Assembly: GCA_030744755.1 (NCBI GenBank)
Contig: JASLPY010000012.1
Coordinates: 1 to 64,000, forward strand
Length of the DNA: 64,000 nucleotides
Direction: 5' to 3'
Source: Kiritimatiellia bacterium
GTDB taxonomy: Bacteria > Verrucomicrobiota > Kiritimatiellia > UBA8416 > JADHWI01
The notes under the pieces were generated by a model. It worked only from the letters and a program-made list of their open reading frames with translations. It did not search any database and was not told the origin of the DNA. Within the stretch, counting starts at the first letter, position 1. Every line of letters begins with the position of its first letter. The translations under genes were made by a program, and so were the position numbers. Below are positions 34,596-42,126 of the stretch, one piece after another.

Positions 34596-35564
34596 ATGCC
34601 AGAGCGAACGGTTGAACAGGGCACGGTGCCCGGCCATAGCGAATCACAGCTTACGGCCATTACCGCGCTCCGCGACATTTCGCAGGTCATCGTGGGGGCG
34701 TTCGAGCTGCAGGAACTGCTCGACCGTGTTGTAGAGATATTGGCCGAGCTGTCCCATGCCGAGACATGCAGCATATGGCTTATCGACTCGGACAGCAGGG
34801 TGCGGATTCGTGCAGCACAAGGCTACCATAGGCGGTTACTTGGCACGCCGCTTGGGGCCACCAAAATACCACATTTCCGAAGCTCCATGGGCTCCTCAGA
34901 TCGGGTGCCACTTCCTGCAGAATATGAGCTAGGTGAAGGCGTCACTGGGCAGATAGCGGAGACGGGCGAGCCATTGCGAACGGCTGGCAACCAGCCACAC
35001 AAAGAAGCCCACCCTCAGTGGCGCGGGAAGTACGATCATGTGCAGTGGCCGGGGGGCGGCGAATGCACTTCGTTCTTCGGTGCGCCACTCAAGGCTGAGG
35101 AGAGGACAATCGGCGTCCTCAAGATCGAGAACAAGCGACAGATAAGCGGCGAACTGGCTGGTGCGTTCACGGCTGAAGACGAAGAGGTCCTTACCATATC
35201 TGGCGAATGTCATTGCTGTCACGATCGAGAACCAGAGATTAGCGGAGGAGAGAAGAGAGCAAGCGGAAGAGGCATGGCGACTCATTTCTGCACGTCTTGC
35301 ACACAAGATCGGCAACCAGAATTTCGCGGCGAAAGGTCTGTTGGACGGACTTCTGGAGTGCTCACTGCCGGACGATGCCAAGGAACTGGTGGCGCACATT
35401 CGTCAATGCGCCACGGCCATCGATCAGGTCGTTACGGAAGCAAAGCGTTTCTCGGGTCCGCTCACGCTGAACAGAACGCTCACGCCCCTCGCGGAGTTCG
35501 TGGAGGCGACGGTCGGCAAACACAAGATCGCAAACTGGAACGTAGAGTGTACCTTCTCTCATGA
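34596..35564 (+). CDS. GAF sensor kinase, N-terminal part before a frameshift
   Basis: This frame encodes the GAF domain of a cytosolic histidine kinase. ALRDISQVIVGAFELQELLD opens it at about residue 19, TCSIWLIDSDSRVRIRAAQG and GEGVTGQIAETGEP follow, and it ends with FTAEDEEVLTI near residue 201. After 35199 the frame loses all sense, while the +1 frame continues with LANVIAVTIENQRLAEE. The true gene is thus 34596-35946, with one extra base near 35199. The start has a good GGAAGGAG site about 6 nt upstream. It is broken in this sequence unless the shift is programmed or an assembly error. Confidence 0.75.
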   Translation: MPERTVEQGTVPGHSESQLTAITALRDISQVIVGAFELQELLDRVVEILAELSHAETCSIWLIDSDSRVRIRAAQGYHRRLLGTPLGATKIPHFRSSMGSSDRVPLPAEYELGEGVTGQIAETGEPLRTAGNQPHKEAHPQWRGKYDHVQWPGGGECTSFFGAPLKAEERTIGVLKIENKRQISGELAGAFTAEDEEVLTISGECHCCHDREPEISGGEKRASGRGMATHFCTSCTQDRQPEFRGERSVGRTSGVLTAGRCQGTGGAHSSMRHGHRSGRYGSKAFLGSAHAEQNAHAPRGVRGGDGRQTQDRKLERRVYLLS

Positions 35565-35946
35565 CGACCATGACCTCACGATTGACCTGGATACGAACGA
35601 GATCAGACACGTTCTTATGGAACTCCTCGAGAACTCTCAGGGGTTCAGGCCGAATGATGCTCACATCATAATTGATACCGCATGCGCGGGACCTCAGGAA
35701 CTCGAGAAAGCAGACCTCCATGGCGAGTATGCGGTTATCGACTATCGAGACGATGGCCCTGGCGTGAAGCGTAGTGACAAAGAAGGCATCTTCGAGCCTT
35801 TTGTTTCGTACCGTCAGGGCTCTGGGCTGGGACTTTCCATTGTCCGCCAAATCATCGAGGCCCACGGGGGCAAGGCCATCGAGTGCGGGATGGAGCATGA
35901 GGGGGCGAGGTTTCTCATCTTTCTGCCGCTGCAACCGGGAGGCTGA
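35161..35946 (+). CDS. Histidine kinase catalytic part after the frameshift
   Basis: This frame supplies the rest of the kinase. A linker helix precedes the dimerisation part SARLAHKIGNQNFAAKGLLD with the likely phospho-His. The ATPase domain has the N box ELLENSQG, G1 DDGPGV, F box IFEPFVSY and G2 GSGLGLSIV. No start codon with a ribosome site lies near the beginning of the domain, so it is not an independent gene; the meaningful frame joins that of 34596 at about 35200. The response regulator gene starts 3 nt after its stop. Confidence 0.75.
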   Translation: MRSRLKTKRSLPYLANVIAVTIENQRLAEERREQAEEAWRLISARLAHKIGNQNFAAKGLLDGLLECSLPDDAKELVAHIRQCATAIDQVVTEAKRFSGPLTLNRTLTPLAEFVEATVGKHKIANWNVECTFSHDDHDLTIDLDTNEIRHVLMELLENSQGFRPNDAHIIIDTACAGPQELEKADLHGEYAVIDYRDDGPGVKRSDKEGIFEPFVSYRQGSGLGLSIVRQIIEAHGGKAIECGMEHEGARFLIFLPLQPGG

Positions 35947-35949
35947 CCT

Positions 35950-36600
35950 ATGGCAACTAGGATTCTGATAGTTGACGACGAAGCGCAGGTGCGCTTGGCT
36001 CTTCGGACGCGCTTGGCGAGGTTCAAGTGCGATATTCTGGAGGCCGAAGACCTTCTCAGTGCGAAATCGGTGCTTTCGCAACACAGAGAAGAGATCCGGC
36101 TCGTCATTCTCGATCTCCGGCTCGTCACAGCTCAAGAAGAGGAGGGCCAGGAGTCAGGCCTCCATCTCCTACGAGAGGAACTGGGCGCGACCCTCGCTTG
36201 TGTCGATTGCGGTCGTCTTAGCTTCAGCCCGAATGTGATTGTTCTCACCGCGCACCCATCAGTGCGAAGTTGCCGGGCAGCTTTCCTTGCTGGTGCCTTT
36301 GACTTTCTCGACAAGAACGATCCGAATGTGTGGGACAGCCTTATCGAGCGGGTTGGCGCGGCTCTTAACCGACCACGAGGTGGCCCACTGTACGCCGCTC
36401 GGAAATGGATTGAAGCGCACTTCGAGGAACTCATTAGTTCACACGCAGGGGAAACGATCGCCATGGAGGGCGAGAATATCGTTGCAGCCAGCAGCACACT
36501 GGATGAAGTGCGCGAGGAGCTTTCGAAAAAACACATCAGACCTGGTGACTGCCTGATTGTAACGGTGCCGGATTCTGACAACTCGGGCGCTGAACAATGA
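35950..36600 (+). CDS. Response regulator with extra C-terminal domain
   Basis: This is a 216-aa protein. Its receiver domain (about 1-140) has the acidic DDE pair, phospho-Asp in VILDLRL, Thr in VIVLTAHP and Lys in FLDKND. The receiver carries an insert after the Asp (about 60-90) and so is longer than usual. The C-terminal 70 residues (GETIAMEGENIVAASSTLDE) resemble the small DUF5678 type with unknown role; there is no DNA-binding domain. It sits between the kinase and an unknown gene, overlapping the latter by ATGA. Confidence 0.85.
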   Translation: MATRILIVDDEAQVRLALRTRLARFKCDILEAEDLLSAKSVLSQHREEIRLVILDLRLVTAQEEEGQESGLHLLREELGATLACVDCGRLSFSPNVIVLTAHPSVRSCRAAFLAGAFDFLDKNDPNVWDSLIERVGAALNRPRGGPLYAARKWIEAHFEELISSHAGETIAMEGENIVAASSTLDEVREELSKKHIRPGDCLIVTVPDSDNSGAEQ

Positions 36601-37175
36601 GAGTTGGGACACAGCCCCGCGAAAGGTGCGTGCGCATGTGGGCGGGTACACGCCGGGAGATCGAAGTTCCCGCAGTGCCCGGTGAACACAGCATCTTTGG
36701 ATTCAAGACCGCCGAGAGTCTGGAGATCTCGCCTGCCGGTCAGCGGTGGGATCTGACCAGTCATCATCGACCCATCATTCGATCTCTCCCCATCCCCGCG
36801 CTGGTCTCCCGCAGTGAGTTCTGTTCGCTCAACCCATGCGTTTCTGAACGCGTCAGGTTCACGAGTGAAAGTGGGCGAAACGTTCTCCGCGCCGCAGTGT
36901 GGTGCAAACTGTTTCCCGAGGATCTGGAGATTATGGCTGACACGCTTGTCCCATTGCTGGGCAGGGCCATGTGGCGGAGATTGATTGCCGAAGGAGATAT
37001 CTCACCGAAAACGAGAGTAGTGGCTATAGATGTTGCAACGGGTGAACACCGCGTCTTCGATGACATGCGCCCAGCGCTTCAATGGGCCGACGGCACGGGT
37101 AAGAACACCATCTACCTAAATGAATACGCGCCCGAGGCGTGGCGACTGTTCGAGGGGATTGGCCGTGTTCGGTAG
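36597..37175 (+). CDS. Unknown protein in kinase/protease cassette
   Basis: This 192-aa protein has no recognised domain. Its start overlaps the response regulator stop (ATGA). The N-terminal third is Arg-rich and poorly structured. The C-terminal half has a helical and strand pattern with GEHRVFDDMRPALQWADGTG. No signal peptide or membrane helix is visible. The tight packing with a regulator before and a protease after suggests that it is the protease substrate or the output of the signalling pair. Confidence 0.7.
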   Translation: MRVGTQPRERCVRMWAGTRREIEVPAVPGEHSIFGFKTAESLEISPAGQRWDLTSHHRPIIRSLPIPALVSRSEFCSLNPCVSERVRFTSESGRNVLRAAVWCKLFPEDLEIMADTLVPLLGRAMWRRLIAEGDISPKTRVVAIDVATGEHRVFDDMRPALQWADGTGKNTIYLNEYAPEAWRLFEGIGRVR

Positions 37176-37194
37176 ATCCAGAGAGCCAATTAGG

Positions 37195-37545
37195 ATGGAA
37201 CGGAATACTCCATTCGTAGAAGTGTCGCTTCGCGGCTCCGATGATTCGTCGCGGACATACGAGAACTGCATCCTGGATACCGGATGCTCCTTCGAACTGG
37301 TGCTTTCCGAAGACGAAGGGAAGGATGCGTGTTGGACGCTTCCCCGGCACTGTGACATCCGCTTGGCCGACGGGAGCAGTAGAGCCGCGAAGGTAGCCAT
37401 GACAGAGGTGATGTGGCTCAACAAATGGCACACCGTCGACGTCCGGCTTCTCAGTTCGTGTCCCAATCCTCTGCTGGGTATGCCGATGCTGGAGCGATCC
37501 CGCCTCGTCTTTGACGGCGAGGGCAGCTACGTTGAGAGCCTCTGA
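37195..37545 (+). CDS. Retropepsin-like clan AA aspartic protease
   Basis: This 116-aa protein has the single-domain aspartic protease layout: PFVEVSLRG strand, catalytic ILDTGCSFELVL (Asp-Thr-Gly), the flap region with LADGSS, and LLGMPMLERSRLVFD near the end. Such proteases act as dimers. It lies 19 nt after the unknown gene. A GTG at 37165 with GAGGGG upstream would add 10 residues and overlap the previous gene; the ATG at 37195 matches the family N-terminus better. It closes the kinase-regulator-unknown-protease cassette. Confidence 0.78.
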   Translation: MERNTPFVEVSLRGSDDSSRTYENCILDTGCSFELVLSEDEGKDACWTLPRHCDIRLADGSSRAAKVAMTEVMWLNKWHTVDVRLLSSCPNPLLGMPMLERSRLVFDGEGSYVESL

Positions 37546-37866
37546 CACGCTGTGCGCCAATGATGCAGAACAACGTACACTATGATTTTCCTCTCCGCCG
37601 TGATCGTCACGGTTCTCCAATCCATAGCAAACCGTGGCAGGAATTTGGCCGTTGTTTCCGTTCATTCTTCGAGAAACATGGCAGTAAATGGAGCGCGAAG
37701 GGAACAACTGCCAAATTCATGCCACAATCCCAACTTGTCCTCCGCCTCGGCGAAGGATGATCATCTTCAATCCAGTTGATCCTGTCAAAAAACATCCAAA
37801 GAATCCTTACCGCGAAAAAGGCTACAAATCGCCATGGGTCTCGAGTAAACTACCCCGACGATTGTG
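37546..37866. other. Intergenic region, right edge of island
   Basis: This 321-bp stretch holds no recognisable gene. Short open frames on both strands lack domain character and ribosome sites. No fluoride riboswitch pattern upstream of crcB could be seen. It probably contains the crcB promoter and the island boundary. Confidence 0.45.
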
Positions 37867-38253
37867 ATGAAACAGTTCTTGAATATGTTAGTTGTTGGCG
37901 CCGGTGGTTTTCTTGGTTCCGTATTCCGTTACCTCGTTTCCGGGGCTTTGCAGAAGCTGTCTCCGGAAGGCGTTTTTCCGCTGGGAACGCTGGGCGTTAA
38001 TGTAATCGGATGCCTGGTCATCGGTTTGCTGGCGGGGGCGGCAGAGAACATGCAGGTCTTCGGGCCGCAGGTGCGGCTCTTTCTTTTTCTCGGGGTGCTG
38101 GGCGGGTTCACAACGTTCTCATCGTTTGGATACGAAACAATGGCAATGTTGCGTGACGGGCAGGCATTGGCGGCGATGGCCAATGTCGGCCTGCATGTTG
38201 TCGCAGGTCTGTTCGCGGTTTGGCTTGGGTTGACGGTCACGGCTGCTGTGTGA
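37867..38253 (+). CDS. crcB: Fluoride exporter CrcB/Fluc
   Basis: This 128-aa membrane protein has four hydrophobic helices. Family blocks are GGFLGSVFRYLVS, GTLGVNVIGCLVIGLL with the key Asn, and LGVLGGFTTFSSFGYE with the fluoride-coordinating Phe box. Fluc channels are dual-topology dimers that export F-. The ATG at 37867 is preferred over the adjacent GTG. The next gene, a DUF190 protein, is a frequent neighbour of crcB. Confidence 0.93.
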   Translation: MKQFLNMLVVGAGGFLGSVFRYLVSGALQKLSPEGVFPLGTLGVNVIGCLVIGLLAGAAENMQVFGPQVRLFLFLGVLGGFTTFSSFGYETMAMLRDGQALAAMANVGLHVVAGLFAVWLGLTVTAAV

Positions 38254-38261
38254 GGTGTTTC

Positions 38262-38591
38262 ATGTTTGCGGATAAAGGAAAACTGTTGCGGATTTTTGTC
38301 AGCGAAACGGACAAACATGAAGGCATACCTCTTTATGAATGGATAGTCACAAAGGCGCATGAGACTGGACTTGCCGGTGCCACGGTCTTGAGGGGATTGG
38401 AAGGATACGGGACCCACAGCAAGATGCACAAAGCTAAGATCCTGAGGATCTCCCAGGATCTTCCGCTGGTGGTAGAGATCGTGGACCGTCCTGAGAAGAT
38501 CGATCAGTTCATTCCGTTGATAGATAGTGCCATAGAGGAAGGACTGATGACGGTAGAAGATGTCCAGGCCCGGTTCTATGGACGGAAATAG
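38262..38591 (+). CDS. DUF190 protein, CrcB-associated
   Basis: This 109-aa soluble protein matches DUF190: LLRIFVSETDKHEGIPLYEWIV at the start, then AGATVLRGLEGYG, LPLVVEIVD and a helical tail. It folds like PII-type ferredoxin-like proteins. It lies 8 nt after crcB, so the two are co-transcribed. A regulatory role for fluoride export is plausible, but this is inferred from gene pairing. Confidence 0.9.
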   Translation: MFADKGKLLRIFVSETDKHEGIPLYEWIVTKAHETGLAGATVLRGLEGYGTHSKMHKAKILRISQDLPLVVEIVDRPEKIDQFIPLIDSAIEEGLMTVEDVQARFYGRK

Positions 38592-38685
38592 GAAAAGGGC
38601 CTTCGGCAGAACCTGTGGGTTTTCGGAAGAAGAGTTTAACCGCGGATGGGCGCGGATTACGCGGATAAGGGGAGAGAGGAAAGAT

Positions 38686-39711
38686 ATGAATACTCCATTG
38701 CTTGATCAGTTTTCGAAACGCGGGCGTGATTTTCTGGGTGTTGAATACCCATTCATATGCGGCGCTATGACGTGGGTCAGCGACGCTCGTCTCGTGGCCG
38801 CCGTCTGCAACGCAGGGGGATTTGCCTGCCTGGCTGGTGGTAATACTCCTGTTGATATACTCGAGCAACAGATCGAAGAAGTGAAGGCACTCACCGACAG
38901 ACCATTTGCTTTGAACGTGATCACCATTGCCCCTGCCTACCGGGAGCAGCTCGAGCTGACCGAAAAGCTCCAACTGCCGTTTGTCATTTTCGCCGGGAGC
39001 TTTCCGCGCGGTCCGGAGGTCGAACTCGTCAAGAGTACGGGCGCAAAAGTGCTCTGTTTCGCATCCACCCAATCGATTGCCGAACGGATGCTGGGCTACG
39101 GCGTGGATGGCCTTATTCTCGAGGGAATGGAAGCCGGGGGGCACGTGGGACATGTCTCGCTCACGATATTGCTGCAGCAAGTCCTTTTCGAATTCCCAGA
39201 TGTCCCGATATTCGTTGGGGGGGGCATCGCAACAGGGAAGATGTGCGCTCATATGTTCCTGATGGGGGCTGCCGGAGTTCAGTTGGGAACACGCTTTGCG
39301 ATCGCCGAAGAAAGCTGTGCTCATCCCGCCTTCAAGAAAGCGTTCATAAAGGCCAAAGCACGGGATGCGATATCCACACCTAAATTCGATAGCCGTCTTC
39401 CCGTGGTTGCCGTCAGGGCTCTTCGCAACGAGGGCACTGACGACTTCGGGAGGCTGCAACTGGAGTTGATCCGTGCCCTTGACGAAGGCAGGATGTCGAG
39501 GAATGAAGTGCAGATAAAGGTGGAAGAATTCTGGATGGGGCGTCTGCGTGAGGCCGTGCAGGATGGTAACGTGACACGCGGCTCGCTCATGTCGGGGCAG
39601 TCCGTCGGACTGGTCAATAGTGTCATGTCGGTGGCGGACATCATAGGTGATCTCCGGTCCGAAGCGGAAGCCGAGCTGCAGAAGGTCAGGGGATCCTTTC
39701 TGGACACATGA
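38686..39711 (+). CDS. Nitronate monooxygenase / FabK-like flavoprotein
   Basis: This 341-aa FMN-dependent TIM-barrel protein has GAMTWVSDARLVAAVCNAGGF near the start. EGMEAGGHVG, with the FMN-site His, lies near 150, IFVGGGIATG near 180 and GAAGVQLGTRF near 200. Members oxidise nitronates or act as enoyl-ACP reductase (FabK); motifs alone do not decide. The ATG at 38686 has a GGGGAGAGAGGAAAG site. The next gene overlaps its stop by ATGA. Confidence 0.88.
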   Translation: MNTPLLDQFSKRGRDFLGVEYPFICGAMTWVSDARLVAAVCNAGGFACLAGGNTPVDILEQQIEEVKALTDRPFALNVITIAPAYREQLELTEKLQLPFVIFAGSFPRGPEVELVKSTGAKVLCFASTQSIAERMLGYGVDGLILEGMEAGGHVGHVSLTILLQQVLFEFPDVPIFVGGGIATGKMCAHMFLMGAAGVQLGTRFAIAEESCAHPAFKKAFIKAKARDAISTPKFDSRLPVVAVRALRNEGTDDFGRLQLELIRALDEGRMSRNEVQIKVEEFWMGRLREAVQDGNVTRGSLMSGQSVGLVNSVMSVADIIGDLRSEAEAELQKVRGSFLDT

Positions 39712-40217
39712 GCGCGAAACCATCAAACGTCATCCTGATTGGAATGCCGGGTTCGGGCAAGAGCACCGTCGGCGTCATACTGGCCAAGCGGATGTCGCTG
39801 GACTTCGTTGATACGGATGTTCTAATCCAGATACGCGAAGACAGAACCCTTCAGGCGATCGTTGACGCAGACGGACATATGGCCCTGCGCGGAATAGAAG
39901 AGAGCGTGCTTGTGTGCCTGGACTGCAAGAACTACGTGATTGCCACCGGGGGGAGTGCTGCGTACAGCAAGCCGGCGATGACCTACCTCAGAAGAGACGG
40001 AGTCGTAGTATTCCTTAATGTCGATATCGACACATTGAGGGCAAGAGTGTCCGACTATGATACAAGGGGACTGGCAAAGCGCCCCGACCAAACCTTCGAG
40101 GAACTGTTCGAAGAACGGTATGTTCTCTATCAGAAGTACTCCGATATACAGATTGACTGCGCAGCGATGACGCAGGAAGAAGTGTGCAGTGAGATTCAGG
40201 AGGCGCTGGGCCGGTAG
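39708..40217 (+). CDS. aroK: Shikimate kinase
   Basis: This 169-aa kinase phosphorylates shikimate in aromatic amino acid synthesis. It has Walker A GMPGSGKST (about 12-20), the shikimate-binding DTD and FVDTDVLI, and IATGGSAAY with the GG of the substrate site. In place of the usual F..RE..V element there is MALRGIEESV, and the lid is RGLAKRP. The changes near the substrate site leave open a related small-molecule kinase. Its start overlaps the flavoprotein stop. Confidence 0.85.
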   Translation: MSAKPSNVILIGMPGSGKSTVGVILAKRMSLDFVDTDVLIQIREDRTLQAIVDADGHMALRGIEESVLVCLDCKNYVIATGGSAAYSKPAMTYLRRDGVVVFLNVDIDTLRARVSDYDTRGLAKRPDQTFEELFEERYVLYQKYSDIQIDCAAMTQEEVCSEIQEALGR

Positions 40218-40243
40218 ATCGTAGCACGCCGTGTGGAGATCTC

Positions 40244-40301
40244 GTCCACCCCGTAGCGGTGGACGTACCGGGAGAAGTAGGTCCACCGCTACGAGGTGGA
40301 C
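40244..40301. repeat. Inverted repeat between convergent genes
   Basis: GTCCACCCCGTAGCGGTGGAC (40244-40264) and its near reverse complement at 40281-40301 form a long stem. Each arm is itself partly palindromic. It lies between shikimate kinase and the sulfatase gene, which converge. It belongs to the CGTAGC-type palindromes of this window and could act as a bidirectional terminator. Confidence 0.7.
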
Positions 40302-40347
40302 CATGCGAATATGAAGCGAATTGCCCGTACCTCCGAACGACCTCCAA

Positions 40348-41904
40348 CTACATTTTAGGCATGTTCCATTTGCCGTGGATGTCATCCTTGTGCCAGGAGC
40401 TTTTGCTGTCGCTACTGGGTTCGCTGCTGACGGGCTTTCTTTGCTTCCCGGGAACCCTGTCAACATCTTCGGCTACCTTGTGCCAAAGTGACGCAAGTGC
40501 CTTCACCCGCTCGGGATGCCGGCCCGCAAGGTCGTTCTGCTCTGTGCGGTCGTTGGCAATATTGTAGAGTTCCCACTTGTGGCCATAGAAGCTGACGGCC
40601 TTCCAGTCTCCCTGGCGGATTGCCCGGCAGTTGGAGAACTGGAAGTACAAGTAATCATGCCCCTTGCGTTCTTTACCTTCGAACAGCGGCACCAGGGACT
40701 TGCCCTGCAAAGGCTCGATGTTCTTGTTGTCGGGATACCTGGCACCTGCCACTTCAATGCAGGTGGCCATGATGTCGACCAGGTGGCCGGGACCACGATT
40801 CCATGATCCTGTCTTGTTGATGTGCCCGGGCCAATGGACAATGAGTGGACTTGAAATACCGCCTTCGTGTTGCGTCTGCTTGAAATGCTTAAGTGGGGTG
40901 TTACCGATCGTGGCCCAGCTTGCATCGTAGCAGTAATAGGAGCGAGCTTTCCATGGCGGGATATCCATGTTGCGGCTGCGCTCGAACGGACAAGCCCCGT
41001 TGTCGGAGCACAACATCACCAGGGTGTTCTCGAGCTGACCCTTGTTCTTCAGATGGGCCAGCACGCGACCTATATTCTGATCGATGCGGTCGACCATGGC
41101 CGCGAATATGGCCATCCGAAAGCTCTCGAATTCCCTGTTCTTCCCGTTCAGCGCTTCCCAGTTCTTGATGTGCTTCGGCAGGGGAGGAAGATCCATCTCC
41201 GGCGGGAAGAGTCCAAGCTGCTTCTGTTTTGAAAAACGTCTCTTTCGGACCTCGTGCCATCCTATGTCGTATCGCTCCAGGTACTTCTTGATGTCCTCCT
41301 TTGGTGCCTGCAAGGGATAGTGAGGAGCATTGAAAGCGATGTAGTGAAAGAACGGCTTCTTTTCTTTCAGCGCTTCGTCTATGAACCGTATTGCGTAGTC
41401 GGCGTTGGCGTCGGTGGTGTAGAAATCCTTATCAAAATCACTCCACGATTCACCGTTCAAACGAAAGGTCTTATCCCCTACGAAGAAATCAGTTGCCCCG
41501 GAAAGGTGTCCCCAGTAACGACTGAATCCACGATCTGTGGGCTGGCCGCTCAGGTGCCATTTTCCGGTCATTGATGTGAAGTAACCGGCCTTGTTCAGTA
41601 CTTCTGCAATTGTTACCGATCGGCTCAGTTCACTGTTGCCGGCCTGGTGGCAATAGAGCCCGGACAGCAGGCAGACACGTGAAGAATGGCACTTGGCGGT
41701 GTTGTAGAACTGGGAGAATCGCAAGCCTTCATTCGCAAGCGTGTCGATGTGCGGTGTTTCGATCTCGCTGCCGTAGCAACCGAAATCGGAGAAGCCAAGA
41801 TCATCGACCATCATCAGCAGGATGTTGGGTTTGGTTTCAGGCGCGCCGAGTGCAGTGCCGGCGAGCATTGCAAAAACGCTAATGAGAAACTTGTATGAGG
41901 CCAT
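40348..41904 (-). CDS. Secreted arylsulfatase-family sulfatase
   Basis: This 518-aa protein has a signal peptide (cleavage near ALGA). The sulfatase metal site LLMMVDDLGFSDFG follows, then the formylglycine site CHSSRVCLLSG, where Cys is followed by a Ser-type C-x-S-x-R signature. ITKMTGKWHLSG-like and LCSDNG blocks complete the fold. A separate maturase would be needed to make formylglycine; none is in view. It likely removes sulfate from a sulfated polysaccharide in the periplasm. The ATG at 41904 has an AGGGAG site; the preceding TTG is unlikely. Confidence 0.92.
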   Translation of the reverse strand: MASYKFLISVFAMLAGTALGAPETKPNILLMMVDDLGFSDFGCYGSEIETPHIDTLANEGLRFSQFYNTAKCHSSRVCLLSGLYCHQAGNSELSRSVTIAEVLNKAGYFTSMTGKWHLSGQPTDRGFSRYWGHLSGATDFFVGDKTFRLNGESWSDFDKDFYTTDANADYAIRFIDEALKEKKPFFHYIAFNAPHYPLQAPKEDIKKYLERYDIGWHEVRKRRFSKQKQLGLFPPEMDLPPLPKHIKNWEALNGKNREFESFRMAIFAAMVDRIDQNIGRVLAHLKNKGQLENTLVMLCSDNGACPFERSRNMDIPPWKARSYYCYDASWATIGNTPLKHFKQTQHEGGISSPLIVHWPGHINKTGSWNRGPGHLVDIMATCIEVAGARYPDNKNIEPLQGKSLVPLFEGKERKGHDYLYFQFSNCRAIRQGDWKAVSFYGHKWELYNIANDRTEQNDLAGRHPERVKALASLWHKVAEDVDRVPGKQRKPVSSEPSSDSKSSWHKDDIHGKWNMPKM

Positions 41905-41964
41905 CAATTTGCTCCCTGTTGTTGAACTGTCATTAAACGTGTATTGGCAAGATAGTAGAGCGGG

Positions 41965-42004
41965 CGTCTCGCCTGCTCAAGCAGAACCGACGTCTCGCCT
42001 GCTC
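41965..42004. repeat. Short direct repeats CGTCTCGCCTGCTC
   Basis: Two copies of CGTCTCGCCTGCTC lie 25 nt apart (about 41965-41978 and 41991-42004) in the divergent space upstream of the sulfatase and the fusion gene at 42127. They resemble half-elements of the intergenic palindromes seen elsewhere in this window. Their role is unknown. Confidence 0.5.
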
Positions 42005-42126
42005 GCAGCTACGGGGATTGTGAGTATTCCTTTCTGTAGCCGCCCCGGATGTCCGGGGTGAATCTCCATTGGGCGTTGTTGGATGTCCGCGCCCCGTATA
42101 TACTTCTGGGCACTTTGGAGGTGGTT

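Noticed and set aside
28928-37545. Prophage or integrative element with integrase
   Set aside because: No integrase, transposase, portal or other phage gene and no tRNA attachment site is visible; the region is only called an accessory island from its content.
37560-37795. Short frames in the gap before crcB
   Set aside because: Both strands are open for about 65 codons, but none has a ribosome site, domain or neighbour support.
37740-37866. Fluoride riboswitch upstream of crcB
   Set aside because: The expected GGNGAUGG and pseudoknot pattern could not be found in the leader.
39708-40217. Adenylate kinase or gluconate kinase instead of shikimate kinase
   Set aside because: The DTD and ATGGS elements favour shikimate kinase, although some substrate-site residues are altered.
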